DNA from: Eulemur rufifrons
Taxonomy: Eukaryota > Chordata > Mammalia > Primates > Lemuridae
Direction: 5' to 3'
Assembly (NCBI RefSeq): GCF_041146395.1
Contig: NC_090989.1
Span: forward strand, 221,806,843-221,870,842
Length of the DNA stretch: 64,000 bases
Shown here in pieces: positions 23,610-37,479 of the stretch. Made by a program: the position numbers and the translations under genes. How positions within the stretch are numbered: position 1 is the first letter of the stretch; every line of letters begins with the position of its first letter. Below the pieces are notes generated by a model. That model saw only the letters and a list, made by a program, of their open reading frames with translations, was not told where the DNA came from and searched no databases.

Positions 23610-26440
23610 GACCAACACAGGGACAGGAAACACATGCAATTGATTGCCCCTAGGGTAGATGGTTGTGTATCCACAAGAATGGGGAAGAAGGATAAAGGTA
23701 AGGGCAAAACAACCAATCTCCACTACTGTTATTTAAGGTGCACCCTGGAGCATCAATTGAGCTCTAAGAGAAACCTGCTAGATCTCCCGGAAATTGATGT
23801 GACAGAAGTGACATTTACCCTTTTAGGACAATGTGGCAGGAAAATGTTAGTGTTAGGAAAACAGACTCTCAAGATAATGGCTAACAGATTGGAACAAGTT
23901 GCTTCTGGAGGTTTCAAAATTTTGTCTTTGACTTCTGGTGGATTGTTTTCTACGCTGAGTGCAGAGGGAGCTCCCGGAATGTTACTGCAGCCTGGCAAGC
24001 TGGGGGATTTGGCCAGAACTGCAAATGGCACCACGATGATTCTGAAGCACCATTGTTCTCCTTACCTGCAGGCTCGTGAAAGCTGATTTATACCACAGTG
24101 ACACCGTGTAGGTGCATTTAAAAATGAAGGAACATCTAAGGAAGTATCTAGAAGATACTGGTTTGGTAACATTTTCTCCCATTCTCCCAAACACACAAGG
24201 ATAAGAAGTGTTTATTAATTCATTTTATCTGTAGGTGGAGAATTGATCTAAATAGCAGAAGTATGTCTGTCTCAAAGAGTAAATTTATACCTAAGTTAGA
24301 ATTACAGAGTACTTCACCCTCTGTCTTCATATGACTTAATAAAGAACCATATTATTAGGCAGATCTTTTTCTTAGTTGTTCAGAATTTTTCACCAAACTT
24401 AATGAGCTGAAAAATATAGTTTAGTAATGGGGGGCAATTATAATGTTTAATTTTATATTTTGGGAGTCCCTCCTTGATTCTAATTCCTTTACAAGAGTTT
24501 CCCTTTGTTAAAAGACAATTTTAAGTACTGGAAAATTTTAATCTGGAATTTAAATTTCATGTTTTAAGACTTATTTCCTTTAATTTTTTTTCTGTGTGTT
24601 ACTTTTAATTACAATAGTAGATTAGCGATAGTACACTTTTCATTTTTAATATACAGAAGAAAAATTAGGATTCCACATGAGACAATAGACATTAGAAACG
24701 CCTGTTTTGTCCATTCTTTATATTATCCATATTTTCTTTTCAGATTATTTCTGGAGGGCAACTCCAGATTTTGTAACAGTTTACTAGGGCACTCTGAGTA
24801 AATGTAATCCAGTGGTGTGGTATTTACTGTTTTCTCACAAAGTATTCCAGAATCCATTCTCAAAGTCTCATATCTAAAGGAATTCATAATTCCTCCTGGA
24901 TAAAGGACAGAATAGCAGAAGTCCTTGGCTGAATGCCCACATTCACTCTTTCTTCTATTGTCATTTAACCTCTGGTGTGTATCAGCTCCAGGGAAGTTAC
25001 CTTATTAGACTTCCAAATGGAGTTCCATCTGGTATTCAAGGTAGCATGTACATTTTCTCTTATTTTCGTATCCTTTTTGAGTTCACAATAGACTGAAGGG
25101 CATGTGACCCTTGACACTTTGCTCTTCATTATAATTATGATGATAAACAGCTTTTCTAGTTTCTCTAAGAATAATATTCAAAACAAAATAATTTGTGATT
25201 TGTTGTCAAGTTTTTGTTGAACTATTAGCCAACAGATATTTATGGAAACAAATAATTTCATCTTATTATAAGTTTTAAGATAATTTACATATTTCTGGTG
25301 GCATAGTTATTTGGAGCTCAGAAATATACACCTGGGTTGTCATGGATACATACATTCAGAAGCTTGCTTCATCAATTTATTACAAAACTAACTATTTATT
25401 TTTAGTATGTAATATAGTTTAATCAAAACACTGATGGTGGTGTTTTTCCACTAAGTTTATTTTATTAAGCACATTGCTGCTTAATTTCTTTCCTTTTAGT
25501 ATTTTCTCTGAAAGACACTTTATCGCCAAAGGGCACAGTTTAAACTGTGTCAAAATGACTGATCAGCAGTCTGGGTTGACTTTTGCTAGTATTCCTTTCT
25601 CCTGCTGATATGTCAAGTAAGGTTTATATATAACCCTTAGATTAATGCTCATTATAATGTGTTGGACCAACCCACCAGGGAACTCACAGAAATCTAATTA
25701 ACCCAGGTGGGGAAAAAAAAGTAAAACTTTAGCTCTCCCTAAGCAAAGTCCTCAAGTCTCACTGTGCTCTATTTTAAGGCTACCATAACTATTATTAAGA
25801 AAAGACTGGAAACAAAGAAATAATTGACTGATATCCAAAAAGGAAGGGGAAAGAGAATGGAATGGGTGAGTGATGGAACCATATACAGGTCAGGTTGTCT
25901 ATGAGCAAATAGTGGGATGAAAGGAATTGGAAAAAGTTTTTCTGAGTAGGCCAAGATTGCTTAAGACTCAGTTAAAGTGACTGGATGGGGCTTTTTAAGT
26001 AACTTGCTTGTATAGAACATACTGCTGCTGGGTGTACAGGTCAAACCTGAGTAATAAGTTTAAAGGCCATGAATCTTATGACATTTGGAGCTCTCACTCA
26101 TTTTTTTCTTATCCATAGGGTGGCCATAAAGTAAGAGATATTATGGTGTGGGGAAGTCATTTTCTTAAAACGTAACAGAGAAAAAGCTGGCCTTGAGAAC
26201 TGACCAATGTGAAAAGAAATGATGTTGTTTGGCATATATCTTTTTAAAAGGCAGCCCCATTAACTAAAGTAATAATGAACAGGACAACGTTCTACCAGTG
26301 GAAAAATACAAAACTACTTTGAAGACTATGTACTATTTACATACAGTAACAGAAACTGATAGTGCATGAAAATGCATCTTCACATAAGCAGAAAAGACAG
26401 CTTCAATATAAATTGTCAGACAAGCTCCCTTAAATTACTG
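23610..26440. other. Unassigned DNA upstream of the DNAJA1 retrocopy
   Basis: A 150-codon frame at 23634-24086 has no recognisable domain and shares its space with open frames on the other strand, so it is not called. The remaining sequence is AT-rich without recognised repeats. Confidence 0.5.
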
Positions 26441-26443
26441 TGT

Positions 26444-26459
26444 AAAGTAATTCTGAGGA
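26444..26459 (+). repeat. Left target-site duplication of the DNAJA1 retrocopy
   Basis: The 16-base sequence AAAGTAATTCTGAGGA is repeated exactly at 28219-28234. It brackets the 5' UTR start and the poly(A) tail, which identifies the insertion boundaries. Confidence 0.92.
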
Positions 26460-27770
<1,311 letters not shown>

Positions 27771-27773
27771 TAA

Positions 27774-28171
27774 TGAGGCCAGTTAATGATACTTCACTGC
27801 TGGCGTTTCATGTGCAGTCGTGAATGAGTGAAGGACTATGATCGTAATATGCTCACTACTTGCTATTGTTTTTCTTTTAATATTCAACTATAGTAGTGTT
27901 CTAAAAGTTAAATGAATAAATGCAAATATAAAAGATCTGACTTTGCCCTGTATGTATGATGACTTCAGTGTACAAGGTGAAATTTAATACCTGTAAAAAT
28001 TACTTTAAAAAAAAAGTTCCCTTAGCGTTTGTTAGGCTAAACCTTGTAATTGATTTCAGCTATGTATGTGGACAAGCTTAGACTGAAATGCTAGGTGTAT
28101 GTATTGGCTTCATGTATTACCCTTCATTGTTAAGCTATGAAATTAAAACTCTGTATTTAACTGGCAATCAG
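27774..28171 (+). other. 3' UTR of the DNAJA1 retrocopy with ATTAAA signal
   Basis: AT-rich sequence follows the TAA stop. An ATTAAA hexamer at 28142-28147 lies about 25 bases before the A-rich tail, as expected for the parental polyadenylation signal. An earlier AATAAA also lies within the 3' UTR, near 27915. Confidence 0.8.
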
Positions 28172-28220
28172 AAAAAGAAAACTTAAAAAAAATAAAAAAT
28201 AAATAAAAAATTTAAAAAAA
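28172..28220 (+). repeat. Decayed poly(A) tail of the DNAJA1 retrocopy
   Basis: A-rich tract broken by T, G and C substitutions directly after the 3' UTR and directly before the right target-site duplication. It is typical of LINE-1-mediated retroposition; the interruptions show some age. Confidence 0.85.
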
Positions 28221-28234
28221 AGTAATTCTGAGGA
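28219..28234 (+). repeat. Right target-site duplication of the DNAJA1 retrocopy
   Basis: Perfect copy of the left duplication. Its first A residues merge with the poly(A) tail, so the true duplication may be a few bases shorter. Confidence 0.92.
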
Positions 28235-28775
28235 TATTATCTTTGTTAATGTGCTCAAATTAGCTTGGTTGATTTTTTTGATAATCTTATTTCAATATTA
28301 AAATTTAAACATTAGGTATCTCAGGTTAAAATAAATATGCATATTTATTTTCATATACATGAACATAGATTTATTTTCACATATATGTATGAAAATGTAA
28401 AGAATAATGGAAAACAGGCTTAAGCAGCATATCTTCTTAAAGATAGTAGGCATCCAATATATGCTCATTGGAGTACTGCTGCATGAATTTCCAAACACCA
28501 TGGCTCACTAAGTTTTTGGTGTTATGAATTTGATAGCAACATTAAAATGTCAGCAGAAGCTACTCCACTATTTTAGATGTCTAAATAGTTTAAGAGTCAT
28601 AAATAGGGATGGTGATTTGGAATAAACACTACAGTAATTTCTGCACTCTTTATTTCCTTAGAAAAATGAAGTAAGAGCCAGTTTGGTGAACACTGAATTT
28701 TTACAAAAGAACCACAGGCTTATCCAACAGCATTGATTAAGTAGATGTAGGGATGGGGTAGTCTGGAGATAGAAC
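28235..28775. other. Unassigned AT-rich DNA
   Basis: Nothing recognised. Confidence 0.55.
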
Positions 28776-28779
28776 TTAG

Positions 28780-28928
28780 AGTTAATGGGGAGATAGACAT
28801 GCACTGTGACTGTTACTGTAATGGAAGAGTGTGGTATGACAGAGCCTGGGAGTCAAGGAAAGCTGCACAGAGGATGTGACACTTGACCAGGAGTCTGCCA
28901 GACAGATTAGGAGAGGGGGCTGGGAAAG
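28780..28928 (-). mobile_element. L2 LINE fragment, antisense
   Basis: AGGAAAGCTGCACAGAGGATGTGACACTTGACC matches the complement of the L2 segment coding around GTCACCTCCT...GAAGCCTTCC. An LTR-like element follows at once. Confidence 0.55.
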
Positions 28929-28933
28929 GGTGG

Positions 28934-29430
28934 TGTGACATAGGCTGTTGGTGTACCACCCACATTTTTTCGGGGGTATTTCAGTGTCCCAAGCCCAACT
29001 TACAACTCCTTTGCATTACAATTTCTTTGCATTTGCATCTGTTTTCTTGAGAACTTCCTCTGGCTGCTAGAACCCAGCACTGCAGAATTGGAAGTGCTGG
29101 TGAATTAGTGTCCTCTCCTCTTAGTAGCCCTGAATCAATGACAGACAGGCAGCAGGCATTGATGTACAAATTCTCAGGCTCCTTGAGACTCTGGATGAGA
29201 TAACTCCCAGGAGCAGGTTCCACATCTGTCCCAAAGCATCCTGGTGTCACGGAGCCCCAGAGGCCCACTGTGATCACTTATGGGCAATACCTCCCTCATT
29301 GTCTTTTTCCCCTTCCCAGTCTCAATTCCCCACTTGCCCTCTGTGTCTCCTGAGATAACTACCAAATGAGCCACTTGCACTCAAACCCTTGTTTCAGGGT
29401 TTGTTTTGGGCAATAACCCAGCCCAAGACA
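28934..29430 (+). mobile_element. Candidate solo LTR with 5-base duplication
   Basis: A 497-base block starts TGTGACATAGG and ends GCCCAAGACA, giving TG...CA ends. The pentamer GGTGG lies directly before it (28929-28933) and directly after it (29431-29435). The end segment CAAACCCTTGTTTCAGGGTTTG...CCCAAGACA resembles ERV-type LTR ends. The family is not assigned, and there is no internal region. Confidence 0.6.
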
Positions 29431-29439
29431 GGTGGAAGG

Positions 29440-30980
29440 AAGCCATTTCAGAAAGAGTGGTCGCCATGTGAAAAAAGGTTTTGGAAATACTTTGTCAAGA
29501 AATTGACCAGCTCGGGCCACTCTCTTGAGAAATAGGAAACTGGAGATCCTGAGAGAATGACGTATAGTCCAGTGTTACAAATGGAAGAGGTGAGATAAAG
29601 ATTCTACCCTCTTAACTACAAAGTTAGTGTTCTTGACCCTATTCAACATTTCAAAATTTTTTATAACAAAGATAAAGATTAAGATAGAAACACTGCAGTT
29701 TTGACAAAACCTCTCTACGTGGTTGTGAAACCATTGATACTATATACCGGTGTTTTGGAGAATGTCCTTCAAAGACAAAGAACTTGGATATACTATATGC
29801 TCAGTGAATAGAATTTCGGAAATAATCAAAACATAACAAGTATAGTAACAAAATATTGAAGATATTCTTATGGAAGAAGAAGCTCTATTTTATGGGATAT
29901 TAAAAAGTCATGCCAAAGTATTAATAATTGAGATTTTACAAGACAGCAACTACAAACATGAGTGAAGTGGTATGAGAAAAATGTAGTCAACCTATGAAAT
30001 GTAATAAAAATCTATTATCAGTGGTAGTCATATTATTAACTCCATTCTTCAATCCCTCAGACATCTGCTTCAAAGATTGTCATGTTTTGCTGCAGATTCA
30101 GAGAACACAATGGGTACACATAATCACATTAGCTCAAAATATTCTATATTCTAGGTGTGTGTCTGAAAAGCCCCTTTAACTTAAAAAATAATACATGGGA
30201 AAAATATTTTGGAGCTAAGAGTTAGCTAAAAAAGATCTATAGTACATTAAAATCATCATGAAAAGATAGAATCAAAGCCAGTGATCAGAGGACAGAGTTA
30301 TATCTATCCCCAAATTAAAAACTAAATGTTTATTGCTGTTATAATCATTTTGAACTCTACGGGTGGTGTGTAAACATTAAAATCCAGCTTACATAGAAAT
30401 TTCAGTATTTTTTGTATTTACCTTAAGTGCTCAAAATGTTTGTAAATCATATGAGGATATTAGCACCCCACCCAACTAGATGGTATTTATAAAGCTCTCT
30501 GAAGCTAGTACATTTGATTATTATACAAATCAAGTTGTAACACCTTCACACAATTAATTAAACTATCAGAATAAGAATCAAAATGTAAAAACATTTTGAG
30601 TCTCGCTTTCTTGGGCTTTTTTTTTGAAAAGTGTTATTTTACATGTCAAAGTTAGATACATTCTCTTTAATATACTTGATTTGGGTTCTTGCAAGCATAA
30701 AAAGATAAATATGTGATATTCATAATCTTTTTATATTTCAATATGAATGAACACATGACAAATAAGATGGACATCAAATGCCTTATCTAGCTACTTTTGA
30801 GTATAGAAACTAATTATGTTTGAATATGAAAGAGTCCAGCTCAGGAATCCTCTTTGGAGATGCTTCCAGACAGAGCCAGTTGTTTTAGTCCTCACTGGTA
30901 AAATCGCAGCTTGCTTAGTTTGTATTATTGTGCTTTTCACCATAAAGTATTTATACAGTATATTAACATATGGTATTTTC
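29440..30980. other. Unassigned AT-rich DNA
   Basis: No repeat family or coding signal recognised. A weak MIR-like remnant could exist near 29550-29640. Confidence 0.55.
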
Positions 30981-30989
30981 CTGTATTAG

Positions 30990-31110
30990 TACATGCATGT
31001 CTTAACTGTTAGACATTGGTCTTGTTTGTCTTTACCTTGCTACTTATCTCAGTGCCTGGCACATAGCAGAGGCTCGGTAAATGTTTGGATGCATGGATGA
31101 AGGAACATAC
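30990..31110 (+). mobile_element. L2 LINE 3' tail, sense
   Basis: TCAGTGCCTGGCACATAGCAGAGGCTCGGTAAATGTTTGGATGCATGGATG is a clear L2 end. Confidence 0.85.
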
Positions 31111-31389
31111 ATGTTGGTTTAGGGCAGTCATTAAGGAAAGTCATATGCCTAGTGGCTTGAAAGATAATGTGGTGTTAAAATATTTTCAAACATAATTCTA
31201 GGATGGGATAAGTGACCAAACTTGGAGAGATGTCAGAATGTCACACGGAGGAAGGGGAGAAGATTAGAAGAGGTAGAATTGGAATAGATTAGAAGAATGA
31301 AGAAAGGAAGGGAAGTAACTCTACTTTCTAATCCTATGCCATTTCTTTTGAAAATGAAAGACAATGTAGAGTAGGGATTTCATTTCAAA

Positions 31390-31520
31390 TGCTGGAAACA
31401 CGATGGTGGTGTCTGGGTTGAAATCCTTTCTCTGCCACTTCTTAGCTTTGTGACTCTGAGGAGGTTGCCTTTTTTGTCCTTCAGTCTCTTCCTCTGGCAT
31501 TTGTTTCATAGAGCTATTCA
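31390..31520 (+). mobile_element. MIR SINE fragment, sense
   Basis: GTCTGGGTTGAAATCCTTTCTCTGCCACTTCTTAGCTTTGTGACTCTG is the MIR core. The open frame on the opposite strand is spurious. Confidence 0.8.
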
Positions 31521-32014
31521 TATTGAAGCACTGAGCAGCAAGTACAAGAAAACAGATTAGTTGCCTACATAATAAAGGCAGTGGACTCTCTTGTATAATC
31601 AGAAGTCTTGGAGGCAGTAGACTCTAGGTTGGTTCAACATTTCCAAGTGTCAATCTGCTGGGCCATCTCTTTCTCTTGGCCTCTCCCTCATGTCTTCAAG
31701 ATGATGGCTATAGCCCAGCATCACCTCCTCCAATGACAACATCCATCCCAAAGTTATGGACTGAGCGGAACAACAGTAAGTAGCATAGCAAAAGCTGCAA
31801 GAGAGCTTGGGTGCCTTTCCCATTTTTTAGGAAGGGAAGATCTTTCCCCAAATCCTTGCATCATTTCTTTCCCTTATTGACCAGAACTAACTTTAAAGGA
31901 GACTTGGAAGTAAACATCTTATTTTTTAGCTTTGTTGGCAGGAGAAGGACAAGTAAGAAAGAGCTTGAGAATGGCAGTTGGGTAGCCAGCCAAGAGTATA
32001 TGTCACTGTTGTTA

Positions 32015-32095
32015 GAAGGATGGTTACTGCTTAGCATCATGCCTGGCTACAGAGTAAGAATTCGTTAAGTATTACTATTTTTATTATTAACAACT
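32015..32095 (+). mobile_element. MIR 3' end fragment, sense
   Basis: GCTTAGCATCATGCCTGGCTACAGAGTAAGAATTCGTTAAGTATTACTATT is typical of the MIR tail. Confidence 0.7.
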
Positions 32096-32275
32096 CTGGA
32101 CTGCAGTGAACAGAATAATTCTAGTGTAAATTAAAGTTTTTTTATGGCAAAATAAGCTAGTTCCTACCATTTATAATATTTTATGAATTACTTACAAACT
32201 CAGACATTGCTATTAGTATACTTTATTATCTCCACCCCATCCTTTCTTTAGCCCACCCCCACTCTGTTTTTGTGC

Positions 32276-32371
32276 AAATTACCAAATATGGGCAGTTTGC
32301 TGCTGTTTTTAAGACTGAAATGTAAATTACCAAATATGGGCAGTTTGCTGCTGTTTTTAAGACTGAAATGT
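32276..32371. repeat. Perfect tandem duplication, 48 bases x 2
   Basis: Unit AAATTACC...GAAATGT at 32276-32323 is repeated without change at 32324-32371, followed by three more matching bases. Identity suggests a recent duplication or an assembly artefact. Confidence 0.97.
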
Positions 32372-32379
32372 AAACAGTG

Positions 32380-33160
32380 GTCTCTCTAAAATATCAGTTA
32401 AGATGAATGGAAATTTTTGTTTTAATTATTTTGAATATATATCTTCAGGAATTAAGGTTAAATTTAACATCAGAGCTTCACAACTTATAAAATTTTCATA
32501 GCAGAAAACCTCTTGAGAGAGTACCTTGCCACGCAGCCAGCCATTTCCATGTGGGCTATTTAGCTAACGGGAAAATTCATCTAATATGCTGTTCCCATCA
32601 ATTTAATCTTTGAGAACACTGCGTATTTCAGTTACAACATGAATTGTGGTGAGAAAGGACAGCAATTTGGAAAGATAAAATAGCATGTATTTAGGGAATC
32701 AAGTAAGAATACCAAAACGGTAAACAAAACAAACAAAATGAAAAGTAGCCTCTGGAAGAGACAAGGATAAAAGTAATAAAATCTACAGCCAAGTTTGTTG
32801 TGCCAGCAAATTAAGAAACCCCTTTGAATATACTAATCACGAGACTTTATAACATACAAGTTATATATTAGTAGAATTTGCAAAGTCATAGCCCTGAGCA
32901 ATAGTATTTTTCATGTCTGTAAGTGGAAAAGCAAATAATCACCTTTTAAAAAAAATCAATGTATGTATTGGAGCTGGCAGAAATGTACATGACTATTTCA
33001 AATGTATGTCATAAATATACTGAGGAGATCAAAGGGGTAATTAGAGATAGACTCTCCCCAAGAAGCCTGAAATGATTTCTATCAAATAAATAGTTGAAAT
33101 ATTAGGAAAATGGGATTATTATCCAGAACTATTACTGAATGTGTGTTAATCTGTTTTGTT
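32380..33160. other. Unassigned AT-rich DNA
   Basis: Nothing recognised. Confidence 0.55.
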
Positions 33161-33164
33161 TTTA

Positions 33165-33237
33165 AAACAGTTGCATTGAAATATAATTTACATGCCATAA
33201 GAGTCATCAATTTAAAGTGTACAGTTCAGTGCTTGGA
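33165..33237 (-). mobile_element. L1M 3' end fragment, antisense
   Basis: GCATTGAAATATAATTTACATGCCATAAGAGTCATC...TTAAAGTGTACAGTTCAGTG is the complement of the L1M 3' terminus. Confidence 0.85.
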
Positions 33238-33239
33238 CT

Positions 33240-34510
33240 TACTATTTATAAGCAAACCAAACAAACCTGAGGGGGAAGAAAGGTAAAAATAAAAGGAAGA
33301 ATTCTTGGAAACTACTGGTTTCCCATTAGAAACTCATGTAAATGCAGAAAAATCCACTAGAGGACAAATTTTTCATTTAAAACCCAAATAGCAAATGAAA
33401 AGTAATTTTATATACTGCATTGTTCTCTGTGTCCTGAGTTGAGGCATCCATAGTGTATGTACGCTCACCTCTACCTGGGAGTGGAAAAGCTCTAGTTTTC
33501 TCCTAAAATACCTTGAAGCAAATACAAGCAAAGGCCGAGAGGTAAAGTTGAGTGGAGGAAGATGCCAAGGAGAGCTTTGGTATGGACCCAGGTGTGTGAG
33601 TTTGAGAAAGCAGGCTTTATTGTTACGTTTCATTTTCATATTTTCTTGATTTCTAGTACTTCCTCTCCCCAAAGTATCATTGTCTATTTTTAATTGCAAA
33701 CTTCCTTCAACATATATTGTAAACTGTTCCAGTAAATGTAAAAATGTTAGTTTCTAAAAATAATTCCTGAAATGTGTCGTCTAAGCCTGAAGCTTCCTTT
33801 TGAACATTCGTAGAACTCTTGAGTCTTTTGCATATGAGTCCTTCAGTGACATATCAAAATAAGGAACCGATGAAGATTAATGATCAAAGTAATATGCTTT
33901 TCCATCTGGAAAATTAAAGAGAAATAAGAAAAAAGTCACCTTTTTTTTTTTTCCAAGGAAAAAGTTTACAATAATTGGAATTATTCAGCCAATTTACCAG
34001 AGTTTATGTTGACACAATTGCCAAATTTGTTGTCTATAACCCCGTTAATGGATCTTCAAAACTCCATGTTTTCAGGACTCATTGCTTCATGTTACTGTGT
34101 TGTGCTCAGATGAGCTTGTCTTAAGTACTTCCTTAAGTACTTAACCTGTTTACTTGTTATTAATTATAGTATAAGATTTTTATTTGATGTTCTTTCTACA
34201 AGGGGAGAAGCTATACCAAAAGGAATAGATTTTCACCTCAGTGTAAGGTCATGAAACTGGCAGCACTTAATCTTTTTTTCTTTGAAGTTGTATCTTTTTG
34301 TTCTTGTCTTTTTGGTGTGAATTTTAGTACTTTTTAAAATTAGTTTTAAGAAAAGTCCATAACATAGAAAATAAGTTTTGCAATGTTAAACATGTGCTTG
34401 AAGTGTTTTATGGACCTCGACTCTAAGAGAAAATTCTACCTTTGGATGTAGAGGTTAAAGAATAATTTGGTTCCAATAACTAGAAAAATGTAGAATTAAT
34501 ATTCATTTTC
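33240..34510. other. Unassigned AT-rich DNA
   Basis: No repeat family or coding signal recognised. The 108-codon minus-strand frame at 33373-33699 has no known domain. Confidence 0.55.
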
Positions 34511-34514
34511 TGCA

Positions 34515-34940
34515 ATTGACCGGGTTTGCTTTCCTCTCTCTTATCTTGCTCCACTCCAGTCCATTTTCTATACAGATATTAGAGTTCTTTAAAAATGCAA
34601 TTCCGATCACATTTACTCCACATTTAAAAACCTCAGTGACTCCCTATCCTCTACTCCATCTACTTTACGCTACAGCTCAACCATATCAACCACTGTTACC
34701 ACCCACCCAACCTATTCTCCTGCCACACGAAACGAAACCACTTCTTGTCTTCAAATTGTACCATGGGCCTCTTGCCTTTACCAGAGATATTCTCACTATC
34801 TAGACTGTCTTTCTCTCACTTCTATGGCTGACTTTGCTAAATTTCTGTGCTTCCAGAAGCAGCTGGGAAACTGCGTATCTTCCTGGTGCTCCTCTTCCTG
34901 TGCTCTCTGCTGCGTTCAGTGCCTCTCTCCATCTAGACCG
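34515..34940 (+). mobile_element. L2 LINE fragment, sense
   Basis: AAAAATGCAATTCCGATCACATTTACTCC, AAAACCTCAGTGACTCCCTATC and TGTGCTTCCAGAAGCAGCTGGGAAACTGCG follow L2 order. The 95-codon frame within is not a gene. Confidence 0.7.
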
Positions 34941-35429
34941 GGAGTAGTGAGCACACCTCGGAGCAGCTCTCTGGTTCCTGTTCTGTAGTAAGCATTTGGA
35001 TTTCCTTAAGACTAAGTACCTCTGGAAATGCCTTCAGGAGGAGGATATTAAATTTGTTAGAACTCCTGTCCAGGAGACTAAGGTGCACCATTGGGAAGAA
35101 CTGGGCGTGACAAGTGAGAATCCCCAGGAGTTAAGTTCCAGTCACACGATCCTCCTGGCCCTGAACTGCCTTCTTGTGTGGATGAGTCTGGTTACCTGTG
35201 GAGCTTTTGCTTTACTGGGTAGAGTGTCCATGTTTGATGTCAGAACTGCATGATTTGGGGCAATAGAGGACGGGCTGGGCCTCACAATCTTCCCTTATTT
35301 TCCATATGTAACTCAGTCCCTGCTCCAAAGTAAGGCTTAAAGGGTTAAACTTTCTTTAGCAACTAGCTAAAGAATTTGTGTTTTCAGCTTATCTAGGAAG
35401 TTGAGTGTCCAGTCTAATCTTGTCTTTAG

Positions 35430-35580
35430 CACTTGACATGCTATGCAAACTTCCTATCTTCTCAGGTGGTTTGCGTGGGTATTCCATGCTTGGGAGGACT
35501 ATGTAATTAATCTCATATCCTCAGCACCTGGCATAGTGCTGGACATACAGCAGACATGTGGAAGGAGTCGGTTGAATTAA
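35430..35580 (+). mobile_element. L2 LINE 3' tail, sense
   Basis: ATCCTCAGCACCTGGCATAGTGCTGGACATACAGCAGACATG is an L2 end with AT-rich flanks. Confidence 0.65.
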
Positions 35581-36109
35581 CATATGTGTCCGGCTAGTTC
35601 AGTCAAGGTTAATTAAATCATATTTAATGGCGTCTTCATAAATTTACTAAAATCTTAAATTCATGGTCGTGCTGTAAGTGTGGCACCAAATAAATTCTAC
35701 ACCTAAAGAATTACATATGTAATTCCTCAGCAAATAATAAATAATGTTTGTGTTATATATTAATGACACTGGAAATATGACTCTATTTCCAATTTAATAA
35801 AGAGAACAAAGCAGATCTATAATTTGCTGATGTTTTCCTTTTGCCTGAAGATAAGCATATGCTCAGGTGTTTCTGGCCCAGATGTTCCACAGCATAAACT
35901 CCTGTAGCATGCACACAACACACTCCACTTACATCTGTAATTTCACAGTGCTCTAAATAAGTTTAGCTTCTTAGGCTTTGCTGCTCCTTGGACTCTGTAG
36001 TATTGGGCAATATTCACTTTCTATGCAAAATAGGTAATGCTAAAAATGCCTTATTTTTGGCACACTGGATTTGGATGGAAACAATCTAAGACTCAATGAA
36101 ACTGGTCTT

Positions 36110-36260
36110 AAAATCTAAAATATTAGCTCTGGAAAGAACTCAACAGAGCATTAACATCACTCTTATTTTATATATTACCCTGAGACCCAGAGGAGGAAGG
36201 TGACCTCACAGAGTTCACAGTGCTACTTACTGGTACAGCCTGGACACGAATTCAGTTACT
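36110..36260 (-). mobile_element. Ancient repeat fragment, same unassigned type as 15605-15735
   Basis: AGCTCTGGAAAGAACTCAACAGAGC...TGAGACCCAGAGGAGGAAGGTGACCTCACAGAG...GGACACGAATTCAG follows the same order as the old mammalian repeat noted near 15.6 kb. Confidence 0.45.
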
Positions 36261-36264
36261 TTGG

Positions 36265-37475
36265 CTTCCACACTATTCCCATTCTATGTAATCATGTCTC
36301 TATGGCTTCTGCTTTTCACCTTCCTCTCTGTCCCCACAACAGAACTGGAAGTGACAGCTGTCAAGATTTATATAAAGAGAAAGAAAGTAAAGGGGAGTTG
36401 AGGGTGATTGGGAATTTGCCGTCCAGAGTATATGGAAGATGGCAACAGAAGATGACATTACAAGAGTTCCTACCTAAGACCCAAATAAGTTTTGACTCCA
36501 GGCGCATGCTTGGGGAGTCACAAGCATAGTTTAAGCATGCTGAAAATTGTTGTAATTGATAATTGCAGGGGTTTTGGATTTAGGTAGATATGGTCCTATG
36601 AAGTTGTGTTTATGGTAAGAGTTCCTCTTGACTTTCTTTTTTGTCCATTTGTCTCTTGCCATCTTTCCTATTGTGAGGGGTTAGTGAGTTTTCAAATTGG
36701 ATTTTTCCCCAACTGGTTTGATACCAGGTGGACAGCTCTAGAAACAGACATTCTCTATGTTCTGGCTACCAGTCCAGAGCTTAGTTCGAGGTATTGACTC
36801 TGAGCTTCAAAGTATCTAGTGGCTTAGATTCTCGCCAACTCAGAAATCTATGTTATATTTATTGGGTAACAGTCCAGTAAGATAGCACACAATTCACTCA
36901 TTGCTTTTGCCAACTTGCGGCAGAGATCACTGTCACATTCAAGAAGGCAGTGTTGAATCTATCAGAGATCGAGATGACAGGGATTTCAAGGCATTTGGGA
37001 TCTTTAATTTATGGAGATAGTATCTGTAGAAAGAAGAACCCCTTATATTATTTGAAAATATGAAGAAATAGGCCTCATTTAGAACAGATTGTGGATTATA
37101 TTATGGAGCAGAAGATCCCTGTATTCATAATTACTATTTAAGAAATTTTATCACAACATTTTGATGGGCCTATAATAAAGAAGAATAATATAACATTGTG
37201 GTTTGGCCAAATATCAGCAAGGAAATTTCATCCAATATTTAAAATGTAATGAAAGAGAAAGAGAGATTGAGGTACACACACAGACGTACAAACACACAGA
37301 CTTTTATAGATAGTAGGCAAAATAGTGAGATCAGTAAGGAAGGAGAATGGAGCAGAGATGGTGTTAAAAGCAGCTGAATAACCATATCACAGCCATAAGA
37401 ATATATAGATGATTATTTATCTGAGCTTGAGTTGGGGATGGCTTTTCTTTAGCGTAACATCCATGGTGAGTGCCA
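36265..37475. other. Unassigned DNA
   Basis: Open frames at 36200-36529 and 36606-36797 resemble no known protein. Nothing else recognised. Confidence 0.5.
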
Positions 37476-37479
37476 CAAA

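Noticed and set aside
23634..24086. 150-codon frame next to the duplicated segment
   Set aside because: No family resemblance; an overlapping frame on the other strand and nearby repeats make chance likely.
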